Counted from the first letter of the stretch, positions 53,099 through 61,724 are shown. The stretch is DNA of 64,000 nucleotides from Dyadobacter endophyticus (GCF_014641595.1 NZ_BMIA01000004.1:372001-436000), one strand, 5' to 3'. The notes: a model not told the origin generated them from the sequence alone. Translations and numbers: made by a program.

Positions 53099-54466
53099 AT
53101 GCAAAAGACTATGATTATCGCCCTGCTGTTGTTTGCACAGGGGGCAATTGGGCAGCAGGCAAAAAGGCCCAATATCATTTTCCTTCTTACCGACGATCAC
53201 CGCTGGGATGCGCTGGGTGCGATGGGAAACAATATTATCCAAACCCCGCACCTCGACGCGTTGGCGAAACGGGGAATTTTGTTCCGGAATGCGCATGTAA
53301 CCACGGCCATATGCATGGTGAGCCGCGCAAGTTTGTTGAGTGGTCAATACATGTCGAGGCACGGGATCAACGATTTTAATGTGGATTTCAAACCCGCTGC
53401 CCTGGCCGACACCTATCCGGCATTGCTGAAAAAGGCGGGTTACAAGATTGGTTTCATAGGTAAATTCGGGATCGGGGTGAAGAATCAGCCGGATACGCTG
53501 TTTGATTACTGGGCTGCGAAAAAGGAAGGCCAGCCACCATATGAGCTGGTCAATCAAAGCGGTCATCTCATTCACCACACCGATAGTGTCGGCAAGGATA
53601 TTACGCAATTTCTAGAACGTTTTGCGGGTAAGGAAGCCCCTTTCTGCCTCTCGGTAAGCTTCAAAGCACCGCATGAGCTCGACGGTAACCCGCCGCAATA
53701 TCCCGTTCAGAGGCGTTTCAAACCCTCATACGAAAACGTAAAAATCCCCGACCCGCTCACTGCCGCGCCGCAGTATTGGGACAGCCTCCCGGCATTCTTT
53801 CGCACCGACCAGAACATCGGCCGCGACCGGTGGAAGCCATTGCTATCGACGCCCGAACTGCGCCGGCAAACCACCCGCGATTACTACCGCCTCATTACCG
53901 GCGTCGACGAAGTAGTGGGCAATATGGTAGCGCAGCTCAAAGACCTGAAAATCGATCAGAATACCCTCATTATCTTCATGGGTGATAATGGCTTTTCGCT
54001 TGGCGAGCATGGTTTGGAAGGTAAGTGGTTTGGTTTTGAAGAATCCATTCGTGTGCCGCTGATCATCTCCGGTGGCGCGTTGCCGAAAAGCCTGCAAGGC
54101 CGGTCCTCCAATCAACTTGCATTGAATATCGATATTGCGCCGACTATTCTTTCTGCCGCAGGCCTAGGAGCACCATCCGCTGTTCAGGGCTACAATCTCC
54201 TCGCCGTCGAGCAAAAGAAGTTGCCGGCCCGCAAGGATTTTTTCTATGAACATACCTACCTGGGAAGCCCCCGCTTGCCGAAAGTGGAAGGTGTTGTGAC
54301 TGAGGATTTGAAATACATGCTTTACACAGAGCATGGGTATGAGGAGCTTTACGATAACGCCAAAGATCCGCATGAGACGGTGAACCTTGCGAAGCGTTCT
54401 TCGGAGAAAACGCACTTGGCAAAGCTTAGAAAGCGGTATGAAGAGTTGAAAAGAGAAGTGAAATAA
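53099..54466 (+). CDS. Secreted sulfatase with altered active-site motif CMVSR (sulfatase 8)
   Basis: 455 residues. Signal peptide about 1-19 (MIIALLLFAQGAIGQ). Metal site in FLLTDDHRWDALGAMGN. The active-site segment is TTAIC72-M-V-S-R76 followed by ASLLSGQYMSRHG: Cys and Arg are kept, but the usual Pro of C-x-P-x-R is Val. FMGDNGFSLGEHG is intact. The modifying enzyme may still accept it, or the enzyme may be inactive or matured differently. It is the last gene of the long sulfatase operon; the terminator overlaps its stop codon. Confidence 0.88.
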   Translation: MQKTMIIALLLFAQGAIGQQAKRPNIIFLLTDDHRWDALGAMGNNIIQTPHLDALAKRGILFRNAHVTTAICMVSRASLLSGQYMSRHGINDFNVDFKPAALADTYPALLKKAGYKIGFIGKFGIGVKNQPDTLFDYWAAKKEGQPPYELVNQSGHLIHHTDSVGKDITQFLERFAGKEAPFCLSVSFKAPHELDGNPPQYPVQRRFKPSYENVKIPDPLTAAPQYWDSLPAFFRTDQNIGRDRWKPLLSTPELRRQTTRDYYRLITGVDEVVGNMVAQLKDLKIDQNTLIIFMGDNGFSLGEHGLEGKWFGFEESIRVPLIISGGALPKSLQGRSSNQLALNIDIAPTILSAAGLGAPSAVQGYNLLAVEQKKLPARKDFFYEHTYLGSPRLPKVEGVVTEDLKYMLYTEHGYEELYDNAKDPHETVNLAKRSSEKTHLAKLRKRYEELKREVK

Positions 54467-54535
54467 CGAGGGCGTTTGTTACCTGCGTTTCGAAAACAAG
54501 GGCGGAAATTTCAAAAAAACGCCCTCGTTATTTTG
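54463..54535 (+). terminator. Terminator of the long sulfatase operon, long loop
   Basis: A 15-bp perfect stem, ATAACGAGGGCGTTT (54463-54477) and AAACGCCCTCGTTAT (54517-54531), followed by TTTTG. The loop is unusually long, 39 bases. The 5' arm covers the stop codon of sulfatase 8, and the T tract contains the -33 element of the next promoter. Confidence 0.7.
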
Positions 54536-54580
54536 CATTCTTAAAATCTTTTATCAATCTTTGTCTATCGAATTTGTAGA
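54533..54580 (+). promoter_or_regulatory. Sulfur-island promoter 3 with overlapping operator
   Basis: -33 TTG (54533-54535) in a TTTTGC context, a 20-base spacer, -7 box AATCTTTG (54556-54563) and the operator-like TCTATCGAATTTGTAGA (54564-54580). The operator is nearly identical to that of promoter 1 (15 of 17). The start near 54570 is just ahead of the riboswitch P1 helix, and the operator's right arm overlaps the P1 5' strand. Confidence 0.72.
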
Positions 54581-54673
54581 TTTATCGAGAACGAAGGGAG
54601 AGGTTAGGCTCTGTGATCTTCTGGCAACCTGTGACTCGTCAAGGTGCCCCAACCTAATTCTATTGATAAATCT
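54578..54673 (+). promoter_or_regulatory. SAM-I-like riboswitch, apparently without P4
   Basis: P1 is AGATTTATC (54578-54586) paired with GATAAATCT (54665-54673). Inside it, the SAM-I core is recognisable: GAAG/CTTC P2 base, kink-turn-like GGGAGAG...CTCTGTGAT, the conserved GGCAACC (54623-54629), the P3 arm TGAC/GTCA and the closing AAGGTGCC (54641-54648). The P2 loop TTAGG can pair with CCTAA (54653-54657), the SAM-I pseudoknot. Only TTCTATT remains between this and P1, so helix P4 seems absent. It precedes a cysteine desulfurase gene, so high SAM should lower its expression. Class assignment is from remembered consensus. Confidence 0.72.
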
Positions 54674-54788
54674 GAAAATCCAACCACAGTAGTGAATCTG
54701 GTATTGCGTAGTAATCCAGGCTGTTGCAAGCCGTGGGATACGTGTGCACTACCGCTGGCAAACTTTGATCAACAACAAACAAAGGCAC

Positions 54789-55967
54789 ATGGAAATTTAT
54801 CTGGATAATGCGGCCACGACCGCGCTGGACCCGGAAGTGATTGAGGCGATCCTGCCATTTTTGACCACACATTACGCCAATCCTTCTTCTGCGCACAGTG
54901 CGGGAAGAAGAGTGAAAGAAGCAGTAGATAATGCGCGCCGTACGGTAGCGCATCTGCTGGGAGCTTCTCCGGAAGAGATTTATTTCACCGCCGGCGCGAC
55001 GGAGGGAATCAACCTCGCATTGTCCGGTGCGATCCAGGCTTACGATCTCAGCCACGTCATCTCCAGCCGCATCGAACACAAGGCGGTTTTACAAACGCTG
55101 AAACGCCACGAAAAAGAAGGCGATATCGAAACCAGTTTCGTGAAACTCGATGAGCGCGGCAACGTGGATCTGTACCATCTCGAAAACCTCCTTCGGGCGA
55201 ACCCGCGCACGCTCATCGCACTTATGCACGGGAACAACGAGATCGGCAATGTGACGGATATTCAGGCGATCGGTTTGCTGGCCAGGCGGTATAATGCCGT
55301 GTTTTTTACCGACACAACGCAAACGATGGGCAAAGTGCAGTTCGATCTGGCGGAAACGGATATCGATTTTCTTGTAGGATCGGCCCATAAGTTCCACGGC
55401 CCGAAAGGTGTTGGATTTATTTACATTCATAAAAAACACCACCTGAAACCGCTGATTTACGGCGGCGGACAGGAGCGCGGCCAACGCGGAGGGACGGAGA
55501 ATGTCGTCGGGATAGTCGGGCTGGCTAAGGCACTCGAAGTTTCTTATCGCAATTTGGACGCAAGCCGGAGCAAGGTCTGTAAACTGAAACAATACCTTAT
55601 TTCGAAGCTGGCGATCAGCGGTATCGAGGGTATTTGTTATAATGGCGAGAGTAAATCCATCGAAAACAGCGTTCCTAACGTGCTGAACGTGTCATTTCCC
55701 TGTTTGAGCACAGGAAGCGTGGTGGCGAAACTGGATCAGATCGGAATCGCGGTTTCGGGAGGGAGCGCCTGCCAGGGCGGGGGCGCGTCGCATGTGATAC
55801 AGGCGCTGGCGTGCGAGGCCGATAAAGAGAACGTCCGCTTCTCATTTTCCAAATTCAATACTTTCGAAGAGCTGGACCTTGTGGTCAATGCCATCACGCG
55901 GATTTACGAATCCGATCCGGCTTTGTCCGCGCATACAGGCTGGAAAAGGACCGCCAGCTGGGCATAA
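54789..55967 (+). CDS. Cysteine desulfurase (IscS/NifS type)
   Basis: 392 residues from the ATG at 54789, which starts with the family opening MEIYLDNAATTALDPEV; upstream codons are not family-like. PLP lysine K201 in GSAHKFHGPKGVGF, His97 in SRIEHKAV, and the catalytic Cys328 in SGGSACQGGGASHV. The enzyme takes sulfur from cysteine and leaves alanine, giving persulfide for iron-sulfur clusters or other sulfur carriers. No iscU, iscA or suf gene is adjacent, so it is not an ordinary cluster-assembly operon. The SAM-I-like riboswitch and the island operator in front tie it to sulfur status. The gene lies between the sulfatases and the SusC/SusD pair. Confidence 0.92.
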   Translation: MEIYLDNAATTALDPEVIEAILPFLTTHYANPSSAHSAGRRVKEAVDNARRTVAHLLGASPEEIYFTAGATEGINLALSGAIQAYDLSHVISSRIEHKAVLQTLKRHEKEGDIETSFVKLDERGNVDLYHLENLLRANPRTLIALMHGNNEIGNVTDIQAIGLLARRYNAVFFTDTTQTMGKVQFDLAETDIDFLVGSAHKFHGPKGVGFIYIHKKHHLKPLIYGGGQERGQRGGTENVVGIVGLAKALEVSYRNLDASRSKVCKLKQYLISKLAISGIEGICYNGESKSIENSVPNVLNVSFPCLSTGSVVAKLDQIGIAVSGGSACQGGGASHVIQALACEADKENVRFSFSKFNTFEELDLVVNAITRIYESDPALSAHTGWKRTASWA

Positions 55968-56013
55968 TTTGTGCAAAACAGGCGCCCGGGTATGGTAATG
56001 TCTTTTGTTGTAT

Positions 56014-56038
56014 TACATTTGTATATTAAATCTATAAA
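56014..56038 (+). promoter_or_regulatory. Sulfur-island promoter 4 (susC), weak -33
   Basis: A perfect -7 box TACATTTG (56014-56021) is followed directly by TATATTAAATCTATAAA (56022-56038), a more diverged copy of the island operator. No TTG is found at the expected -33 position. The susC start is 29 bases further on. Shared spacing with the other three sites supports common control; the weaker match lowers certainty. Confidence 0.5.
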
Positions 56039-56067
56039 ATAAGTAGAGTAAACTTTCAATTCACATC

Positions 56068-59000
56068 ATGAAAAGAAATCTAGTGTTGATTTTCCTCCTG
56101 TTCAGTGTCGCCTGGCTGCAACCGGTGCAGGCACAAACGATCCAGGTTGCCGGTAAGGTGACTTCCACCAAGGGCGAAACGCTGCCCGGCGTGACTGTCC
56201 TCATCAAAGGCACTTCCAAAGGCACATCCACCAACGGCGACGGCAATTACGCCATCGAGGCCGACGCCGGTTCGATATTGAAATTTTCGTTTATCGGTTT
56301 GAAATCCATTGAGTTACCCGTCCCGCGCGACGGCAGGCTCGACGTGCAGCTCGAAAGCGACGAGACAATCTTGCAGGAGGTAGTGGTTACTGCGCTCGGC
56401 ATTGCCAAAGAGAAGAAATCGCTCGGTTATGCGGTGCAGGAGTTGCAGACCAAGGACGTGGCCGAGGCGCGCGAGGGTAACCTGGTGAACGCATTGTCGG
56501 GCAAGATCGCCGGTGTGAACATCACCAATACCCAGGGCGGGATGGGCTCGTCGCGGATCGTGATCCGGGGCGAAACGTCCATTGCAGGTAATAACCAGCC
56601 GCTTTTTGTCGTGGACGGTATCCCGGTTGATAACTCGCAGCTGGGCGCAGGAGCCAACGGCTCGCGTGACTTTGCGAATGCGATCGCCGACATTAACCCG
56701 AACGACATCGAGTCGATTAGCGTTTTGAAAGGACCCAATGCGGCTGCATTGTACGGTTCACGCGCTTCCAACGGGGTGATTTTGATTAAAACCAAATCAG
56801 GGAAAGGTGCGCAACGCGGCCTCGGCGTGAATCTGAATTTTGGTTATTCTTCCGAAAAACTACTGGTATTGCCTGAATATCAGAACGTTTTTGGCCAGGG
56901 AACCGGCGGTGCATTTTCCTATGTCAACGGAAAAGGCGGCGGTATCAACGACGCGACCGACGAAAGCTGGGGGCCAAGAATGGACGGGCGGCTCATCCCG
57001 CAGTTCTTCTCGAATGGCGCGGCGGCCCCGTTTGTTGCACATCCCGACAATGTGAAGAATTTCTTTGAAACAGGCCACACGCGCACAACCGGCGTGTCGG
57101 TTGCCGGCTCGAACGACAAGCTGGATTACCGTTTTTCATTCAACAACAGCAAACAAACAGGGGTGATCCCGAATACGGATATTTCCAAAAATTCATTCGG
57201 GGTGAATACGACTTACCGGTTGAACGACAAGCTGACGCTCTCGACGAGTGCGAATTTTGCCCGGAGCGCCTCGGACAACCTGCCCGGTACTTCTGGCCGC
57301 GGAAGCAGCGTAATGCTCCAATTCCTGTGGTTTGGTCGCCAGGTGGATACCGAATTATTGAAGGATTACAACAAAGGCGGTTTTGATTACAACTGGAACC
57401 ACAGCTATTACAGCAATCCTTACCTGCTGCAATATGAAAACACCGCCCAGCAGCGTCGCGACCGCTTTTTCGGCAATGTGAATTTGTCCTATAAAATCAC
57501 CGACTGGCTCACTGCCAATGTGCGTACCGGTAATGACTATTATAACGACAAACGCAAGTTTAAGGTCGCTTACGGCACCAACGGGACACCATACGGCTCC
57601 TACACCGAGGATAGTTACGTCGTAAACGAGAACAATACCGATTTCAATTTCAACTTTCACAAAAGCGTAAGTCCGGATTTTGAACTCGACTGGCTCGTGG
57701 GCGGGAACATTCGCAGCAACTTTAACGAGCAGAACTACCAGCAAGCACCTCGCCTGGCAGTGGCCGATTTGTACACGCTGAATAACTCCCGCGACCCGCT
57801 TGTGTCTTATAATGTGCTACGCAAGCAAAAGGTTTACAGTGCATTCAGTTCGGCGCAAGTGGGTTTTCGCAACTACGCGTTCCTGAACCTGACTGCCCGT
57901 AACGACTGGTCGTCGACCTTGCCTACCGGTAATAATTCGTACTTCTACCCGTCGGTGAATGCGAGTTTGGTGTTGACTGACGCATTCAATATCAAGTCCA
58001 ACGTGCTTACCTATGCCAAACTCCGCGGCGGCTGGGCCGAGGTGGGTAAGGACACGGATCCTTATCAACTGGTGAACACTTATCCATTCAACCAGCCCTT
58101 CGGCAGCGCGCCTTTGCTGACGGTTTCGGACGTGTTATTAAGCTCGAATCTGAAACCTGAAATTACCCAGTCGACAGAAATAGGGGCCGACGTGGCATTG
58201 TTCCGTAATCGGGTTCGGTTGGACGTAAGTTATTATAATACAGATAGCTATAACCAGATATTGCGTGCGGATGTAAGCCCTTCTACGGGTTATAAACAGA
58301 AACTTCTGAACGCAGGGCACATCAACAACCGGGGTGTCGAGGCCATGCTGAATGTGAAGCCTATCGAAACGGAATCGGGTTTCAGATGGGATATCGGGAT
58401 TAATTTTTCGAGAAACCGCAGCAAAGTGGTGGAACTCGACGACGAGGGCTTCCTGAACGATTACAAACTGGGTACCAACGGCGTAACCGTTTATGCGAGC
58501 AAAGGGCTTGGCTATGGCGCTATTTTTGGCTCTGCATTTGCACGGAACGAGGCAGGCGAGCAGGTTATTGGTGCGAATGGATTACCTACGAAGAACCCGA
58601 GCTTGCAGGTACTGGGGCACTATACGCCGAAATGGATGGGGGGCATCAACAACTCATTTTCTTTCAAAGGGTTTAATTTGAGCGTACTCATCGATACCAA
58701 GCAAGGCGGCTCCATTTACTCGGCTACCAATGCTACCGGCCGCTACACGGGCGTACTGAAATCGACTTTGGCGGGCCGCGATGCCGATCATGGCGGATTG
58801 ACCTACTATTACCCGGGCAACAACAAAGCCGGGGTGGCCGTGCAGGTAGCCAATGCCGCCGCCGCCCCGACAGGTGCGGTCGTGTACGACGATGGTATTA
58901 TTGCCAAAGGCGTAGCGACAGATGGCAAGCCTAACACGGTGATCGTGCCGGCGGAGCGCTATTACAAAGGTGTTTACAGCAACAGCGCCGGTATCAACGA

Positions 59001-59262
59001 AGCGAGCGTGTTCGATGCATCGTTCATCAAATTGCGCGAGGTGAAATTGGGTTACACGGTTCCGCAGACATTCATTTCCAAATTCAAACTGCAAAGCCTC
59101 GTGTTCTCGCTGTACGGCCGTAACCTGGCGTTCCTGCAAAAGAAAGCGGACAATATCGATCCTGAAACGGCATTCAATACCGGCAATACCGGACAGGGAC
59201 TCGAATCGTTGCAGCTGCCGACGACCGCTTCTTACGGATTCAATATTTCATTAGGCTTCTAA
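56068..59262 (+). CDS. SusC-like TonB-dependent outer-membrane transporter
   Basis: 1064 residues. Signal peptide about 1-23 (LVLIFLLFSVAWLQPVQAQ). A carboxypeptidase-regulatory-like domain (VAGKVTSTKGETLPGVTVLI) comes first, then a TonB-box-like ILQEVVVTALG and the plug (GKIAGVNIT, LFVVDGIPVDN, NDIESISVLKGPNAAALYGS). The long barrel ends in LPTTASYGFNISLGF, with a terminal Phe. It imports a ligand across the outer membrane with the SusD partner encoded 14 bases downstream. In this island the cargo is probably a sulfated or organosulfur compound; the locus contains no glycoside hydrolase. Substrate is not readable from sequence. Confidence 0.94.
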   Translation: MKRNLVLIFLLFSVAWLQPVQAQTIQVAGKVTSTKGETLPGVTVLIKGTSKGTSTNGDGNYAIEADAGSILKFSFIGLKSIELPVPRDGRLDVQLESDETILQEVVVTALGIAKEKKSLGYAVQELQTKDVAEAREGNLVNALSGKIAGVNITNTQGGMGSSRIVIRGETSIAGNNQPLFVVDGIPVDNSQLGAGANGSRDFANAIADINPNDIESISVLKGPNAAALYGSRASNGVILIKTKSGKGAQRGLGVNLNFGYSSEKLLVLPEYQNVFGQGTGGAFSYVNGKGGGINDATDESWGPRMDGRLIPQFFSNGAAAPFVAHPDNVKNFFETGHTRTTGVSVAGSNDKLDYRFSFNNSKQTGVIPNTDISKNSFGVNTTYRLNDKLTLSTSANFARSASDNLPGTSGRGSSVMLQFLWFGRQVDTELLKDYNKGGFDYNWNHSYYSNPYLLQYENTAQQRRDRFFGNVNLSYKITDWLTANVRTGNDYYNDKRKFKVAYGTNGTPYGSYTEDSYVVNENNTDFNFNFHKSVSPDFELDWLVGGNIRSNFNEQNYQQAPRLAVADLYTLNNSRDPLVSYNVLRKQKVYSAFSSAQVGFRNYAFLNLTARNDWSSTLPTGNNSYFYPSVNASLVLTDAFNIKSNVLTYAKLRGGWAEVGKDTDPYQLVNTYPFNQPFGSAPLLTVSDVLLSSNLKPEITQSTEIGADVALFRNRVRLDVSYYNTDSYNQILRADVSPSTGYKQKLLNAGHINNRGVEAMLNVKPIETESGFRWDIGINFSRNRSKVVELDDEGFLNDYKLGTNGVTVYASKGLGYGAIFGSAFARNEAGEQVIGANGLPTKNPSLQVLGHYTPKWMGGINNSFSFKGFNLSVLIDTKQGGSIYSATNATGRYTGVLKSTLAGRDADHGGLTYYYPGNNKAGVAVQVANAAAAPTGAVVYDDGIIAKGVATDGKPNTVIVPAERYYKGVYSNSAGINEASVFDASFIKLREVKLGYTVPQTFISKFKLQSLVFSLYGRNLAFLQKKADNIDPETAFNTGNTGQGLESLQLPTTASYGFNISLGF

Positions 59263-59276
59263 ATTAACCCGAATTC

Positions 59277-60722
59277 ATGCGTACCAATCATATTATTACC
59301 AAAGGATTTGTGATCGCTGCCGCCAGCCTGTTATTGACGGCTTGCCAGGATCAACTGGAAGAAACCAATACCAACCCGAACGAGGCGATCAAGGCACAGC
59401 CGGAATATTTGCTGGCGAACGCGATCAAATCGAATGCGGACCTGACGCTCGGCTCGGATGCGTCGATGGAAACAACCACGTTGTTCATACAGCATTGGGC
59501 CAAAATCCAATATACGGACCCCGATAAGTACACCGTGAGTATTGCCAATGTGCAGAACGTCTGGACGAACCTCTATTCGCAGGGGCTGACCGACTTCGCA
59601 ACGATCATCAAACTCGGGGAGGAGAGTGGGAATACCAACTACCAGGCGGTAGGCCTGATCCTGAAATCGTGGTCATTTCAATTACTGACCGACTTGTACG
59701 GCGACATTCCTTACAGCCAGGCACTGAAACTGGAAGAGACACTGACGCCCAAGTATGATTCACAAAAGGATGTCTACCTCGGTCTTTTGAATGACCTCAA
59801 AAAGGCAACCGAACTGATCAATACCACCGGCGCACCGATTGGCGGCGACCTCGTTTACAATGGCAACCTCACCAAATGGAAGAAATTTGCCAATTCCCTG
59901 CGTCTGCGTATTGCCTTGCGCATTGCCGACAAGGAACCTGAAACCGCCAAAGCGGTCGTTACGGAACTGGCCAAAGACAAAACGGCGCTCATTGCGTCCA
60001 ATGACGAGATCGCGCAGCTGATTTACCTCGCCTCGCCCAATCAGAATCCCGTTTCCCGCGACCGTGAAACCCGCGACGATTACCGCGTCAGCAAATCGAT
60101 CATCGATAAGTTGCAGGAGCTGAAAGACCCGCGTCTTGCTGTTTTCGCGAACAAAACCGTGGATGCGACGCCTACCGGCTACATTGGTGTAACAAACGGC
60201 CTTCCTGCCGATTCGGCGGCGAAACTGGGTTTTACCAAAACCTCTAAACTGGGCGACTATTTCACGGCTGCTGCTTCGCCGGCGGTTTTTGTAAGCTACG
60301 CGGAGGTGTTGTTTAACCTCGCGGAAGCTGCACAGCGCGGTTTTATTTCCGAGAGTGCGCCTGATCTGTACAAAGCGGCAGTGACAGCTTCGTTGCAGCA
60401 GTTCAAAGTAGGTAATGCGGACATTACAGCCTATTTGGCCCAGCCATCGGTAGCTTACAATGCGGCAACCTTTAAAAAATCAATCGGGGAGCAGAAGTGG
60501 ATTGCATTGTTCAGCCAGGGCCTGGAAGCATTCGCAGAATGGCGCCGGCTGGATTACCCGCAGCTGAAACCCGCCTATGCAGGTGTTCTGAACGGCAAAT
60601 TGCCGCTGCGCCTCACATACCCCACCGGCGAGCAGGCATTGAATGCAGCCAATTACAAAGCAGCCGTAGCCGCCCAGGGTGAAGACCGCCTGACGACCAG
60701 GCTTTGGTTCGATGCATTCTAA
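59277..60722 (+). CDS. SusD-like surface lipoprotein
   Basis: 481 residues. Signal with lipobox LLTAC (Cys22), so a lipoprotein at the outer membrane. The helical SusD/RagB-like fold shows NTNPNEAIKAQPEYLLANA near the start, LYGDIPYSQALKLEETLTPK in the middle, and the ending GEDRLTTRLWFDAF. It is of the smaller SusD-like group of roughly 480 residues. It would cap the SusC transporter and select its ligand. It is the second gene of the pair, 14 bases after susC. Confidence 0.92.
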   Translation: MRTNHIITKGFVIAAASLLLTACQDQLEETNTNPNEAIKAQPEYLLANAIKSNADLTLGSDASMETTTLFIQHWAKIQYTDPDKYTVSIANVQNVWTNLYSQGLTDFATIIKLGEESGNTNYQAVGLILKSWSFQLLTDLYGDIPYSQALKLEETLTPKYDSQKDVYLGLLNDLKKATELINTTGAPIGGDLVYNGNLTKWKKFANSLRLRIALRIADKEPETAKAVVTELAKDKTALIASNDEIAQLIYLASPNQNPVSRDRETRDDYRVSKSIIDKLQELKDPRLAVFANKTVDATPTGYIGVTNGLPADSAAKLGFTKTSKLGDYFTAAASPAVFVSYAEVLFNLAEAAQRGFISESAPDLYKAAVTASLQQFKVGNADITAYLAQPSVAYNAATFKKSIGEQKWIALFSQGLEAFAEWRRLDYPQLKPAYAGVLNGKLPLRLTYPTGEQALNAANYKAAVAAQGEDRLTTRLWFDAF

Positions 60723-60786
60723 TTTTAACAAAATTTAATGTGCCCAGCTGGCACCAAATCGCCGGTTGGGGCGTAAAGGTAGTAGA

Positions 60787-60810
60787 GGCCGTCGTCGAAT
60801 GGCGGCGGCC
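60787..60810 (+). terminator. GC-rich hairpin after susD, possible terminator
   Basis: GGCCGTCGTC (60787-60796) can pair with GGCGGCGGCC (60801-60810) using two G-U pairs and a 4-base loop. No T tract follows. It may end the susCD transcript weakly or simply stabilise it. Confidence 0.35.
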
Positions 60811-60847
60811 CCGATATTCTCAACAAACCCCATAAACATCAACACCA

Positions 60848-61102
60848 ATGAACAAAACGTTTTTTCTCCGGGTCATTTACCGGAATGCCGCCAACCTGCA
60901 CAAAATAACTTCCAGTGTGGAGTCTGTAAAAGGCGTGAAGATCAGGCATTTGAATTTTATCAGCAAAGGCAAAAGCTTCGTGGGCGTAATCGCGTTCGAG
61001 GCCTCCCAGCTGATCGACTTCGAAAAAATCATGACACTGATCCGCCGTAATCGCGACATTTCAGAAGTTGAACGGATCATGGATAGCTCTTTGTGTTGTT
61101 GA
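60848..61102 (+). CDS. Small ACT-like protein ending in Cys-Cys
   Basis: 84 residues, no signal peptide. The sequence RVIYRNAANLHKITSSVESV, KGVKIRHLNFI and SQLIDFEKIMTLIRRNRDI has the beta-alpha-beta pattern of ACT-like ligand-binding domains. It ends SSLCC. It lies 125 bases after susD on the same strand and may be part of the same unit. A role in sensing a small molecule such as an amino acid is conceivable but not shown. Confidence 0.55.
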   Translation: MNKTFFLRVIYRNAANLHKITSSVESVKGVKIRHLNFISKGKSFVGVIAFEASQLIDFEKIMTLIRRNRDISEVERIMDSSLCC

Positions 61103-61108
61103 TCGTGA

Positions 61109-61654
61109 TCAGAATGTGATCCCAAACTGAAACCCTACTGTGACGGACGCCGGGTGTCCGTTCCCGAAGCGGAACGGCACCGGAACTGCCACAAAATAGC
61201 CGCTGTTCTTATTTTTCTTCACGATTTTATTCAAAACCGGCGTAAAGCCGTACCTCCCGGCCGTCTCGAATGCGGCACGGCCTGCGAAGGTCAGCCCGGG
61301 TGCTAATGTCACAAGAATGCCCGGATGGAACAGGAAATTGGCCATCTTGCTGGTCCCTTTCTCGGCCCTGATTAACGGGACAAACTCCGCCGAAAATCCT
61401 ATTTTCGAGCTTTTCCAGATATTAATGCCAGTAGGCAGGCCCACAACATAGTAGCTGTCGAAATTGGTGGTTGTACCCTCATTGCTGAACGTGACGATGG
61501 GGTGCAGAATGCCTACGTAGCCCGCCACACGCGGGTATACGGGCGCGGCAGCAGGCTGCGCTTGCTGTTGTGCACGTGCAGCGCTGAATGGGAGTGAAAT
61601 GAATGTACAGAGCGTAAAAAGGAGTTTTCCGGTAAAATGACGGAGCATAACCAT
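61109..61654 (-). CDS. Small putative outer-membrane protein
   Basis: 181 residues. Signal peptide about 8-28 (LLFTLCTFISLPFSAARAQ), followed by an Ala/Gln/Pro linker and beta-strand-like sequence (VAGYVGILHPIVTFSNEG, LPTGINIWKSSKIGFSAEFV) ending VTVGFQFGITF with a terminal Phe. It fits a small eight-stranded barrel. It converges with the ACT-like gene, six bases apart. No family name can be given. Confidence 0.6.
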   Translation of the reverse strand: MVMLRHFTGKLLFTLCTFISLPFSAARAQQQAQPAAAPVYPRVAGYVGILHPIVTFSNEGTTTNFDSYYVVGLPTGINIWKSSKIGFSAEFVPLIRAEKGTSKMANFLFHPGILVTLAPGLTFAGRAAFETAGRYGFTPVLNKIVKKNKNSGYFVAVPVPFRFGNGHPASVTVGFQFGITF

Positions 61655-61724
61655 TAGTTTTAGAATGAAAGCGGAAACCGCAATGCAATTCTATAAACCA
61701 ATTGCCGGGCAGGATAGAACGATT

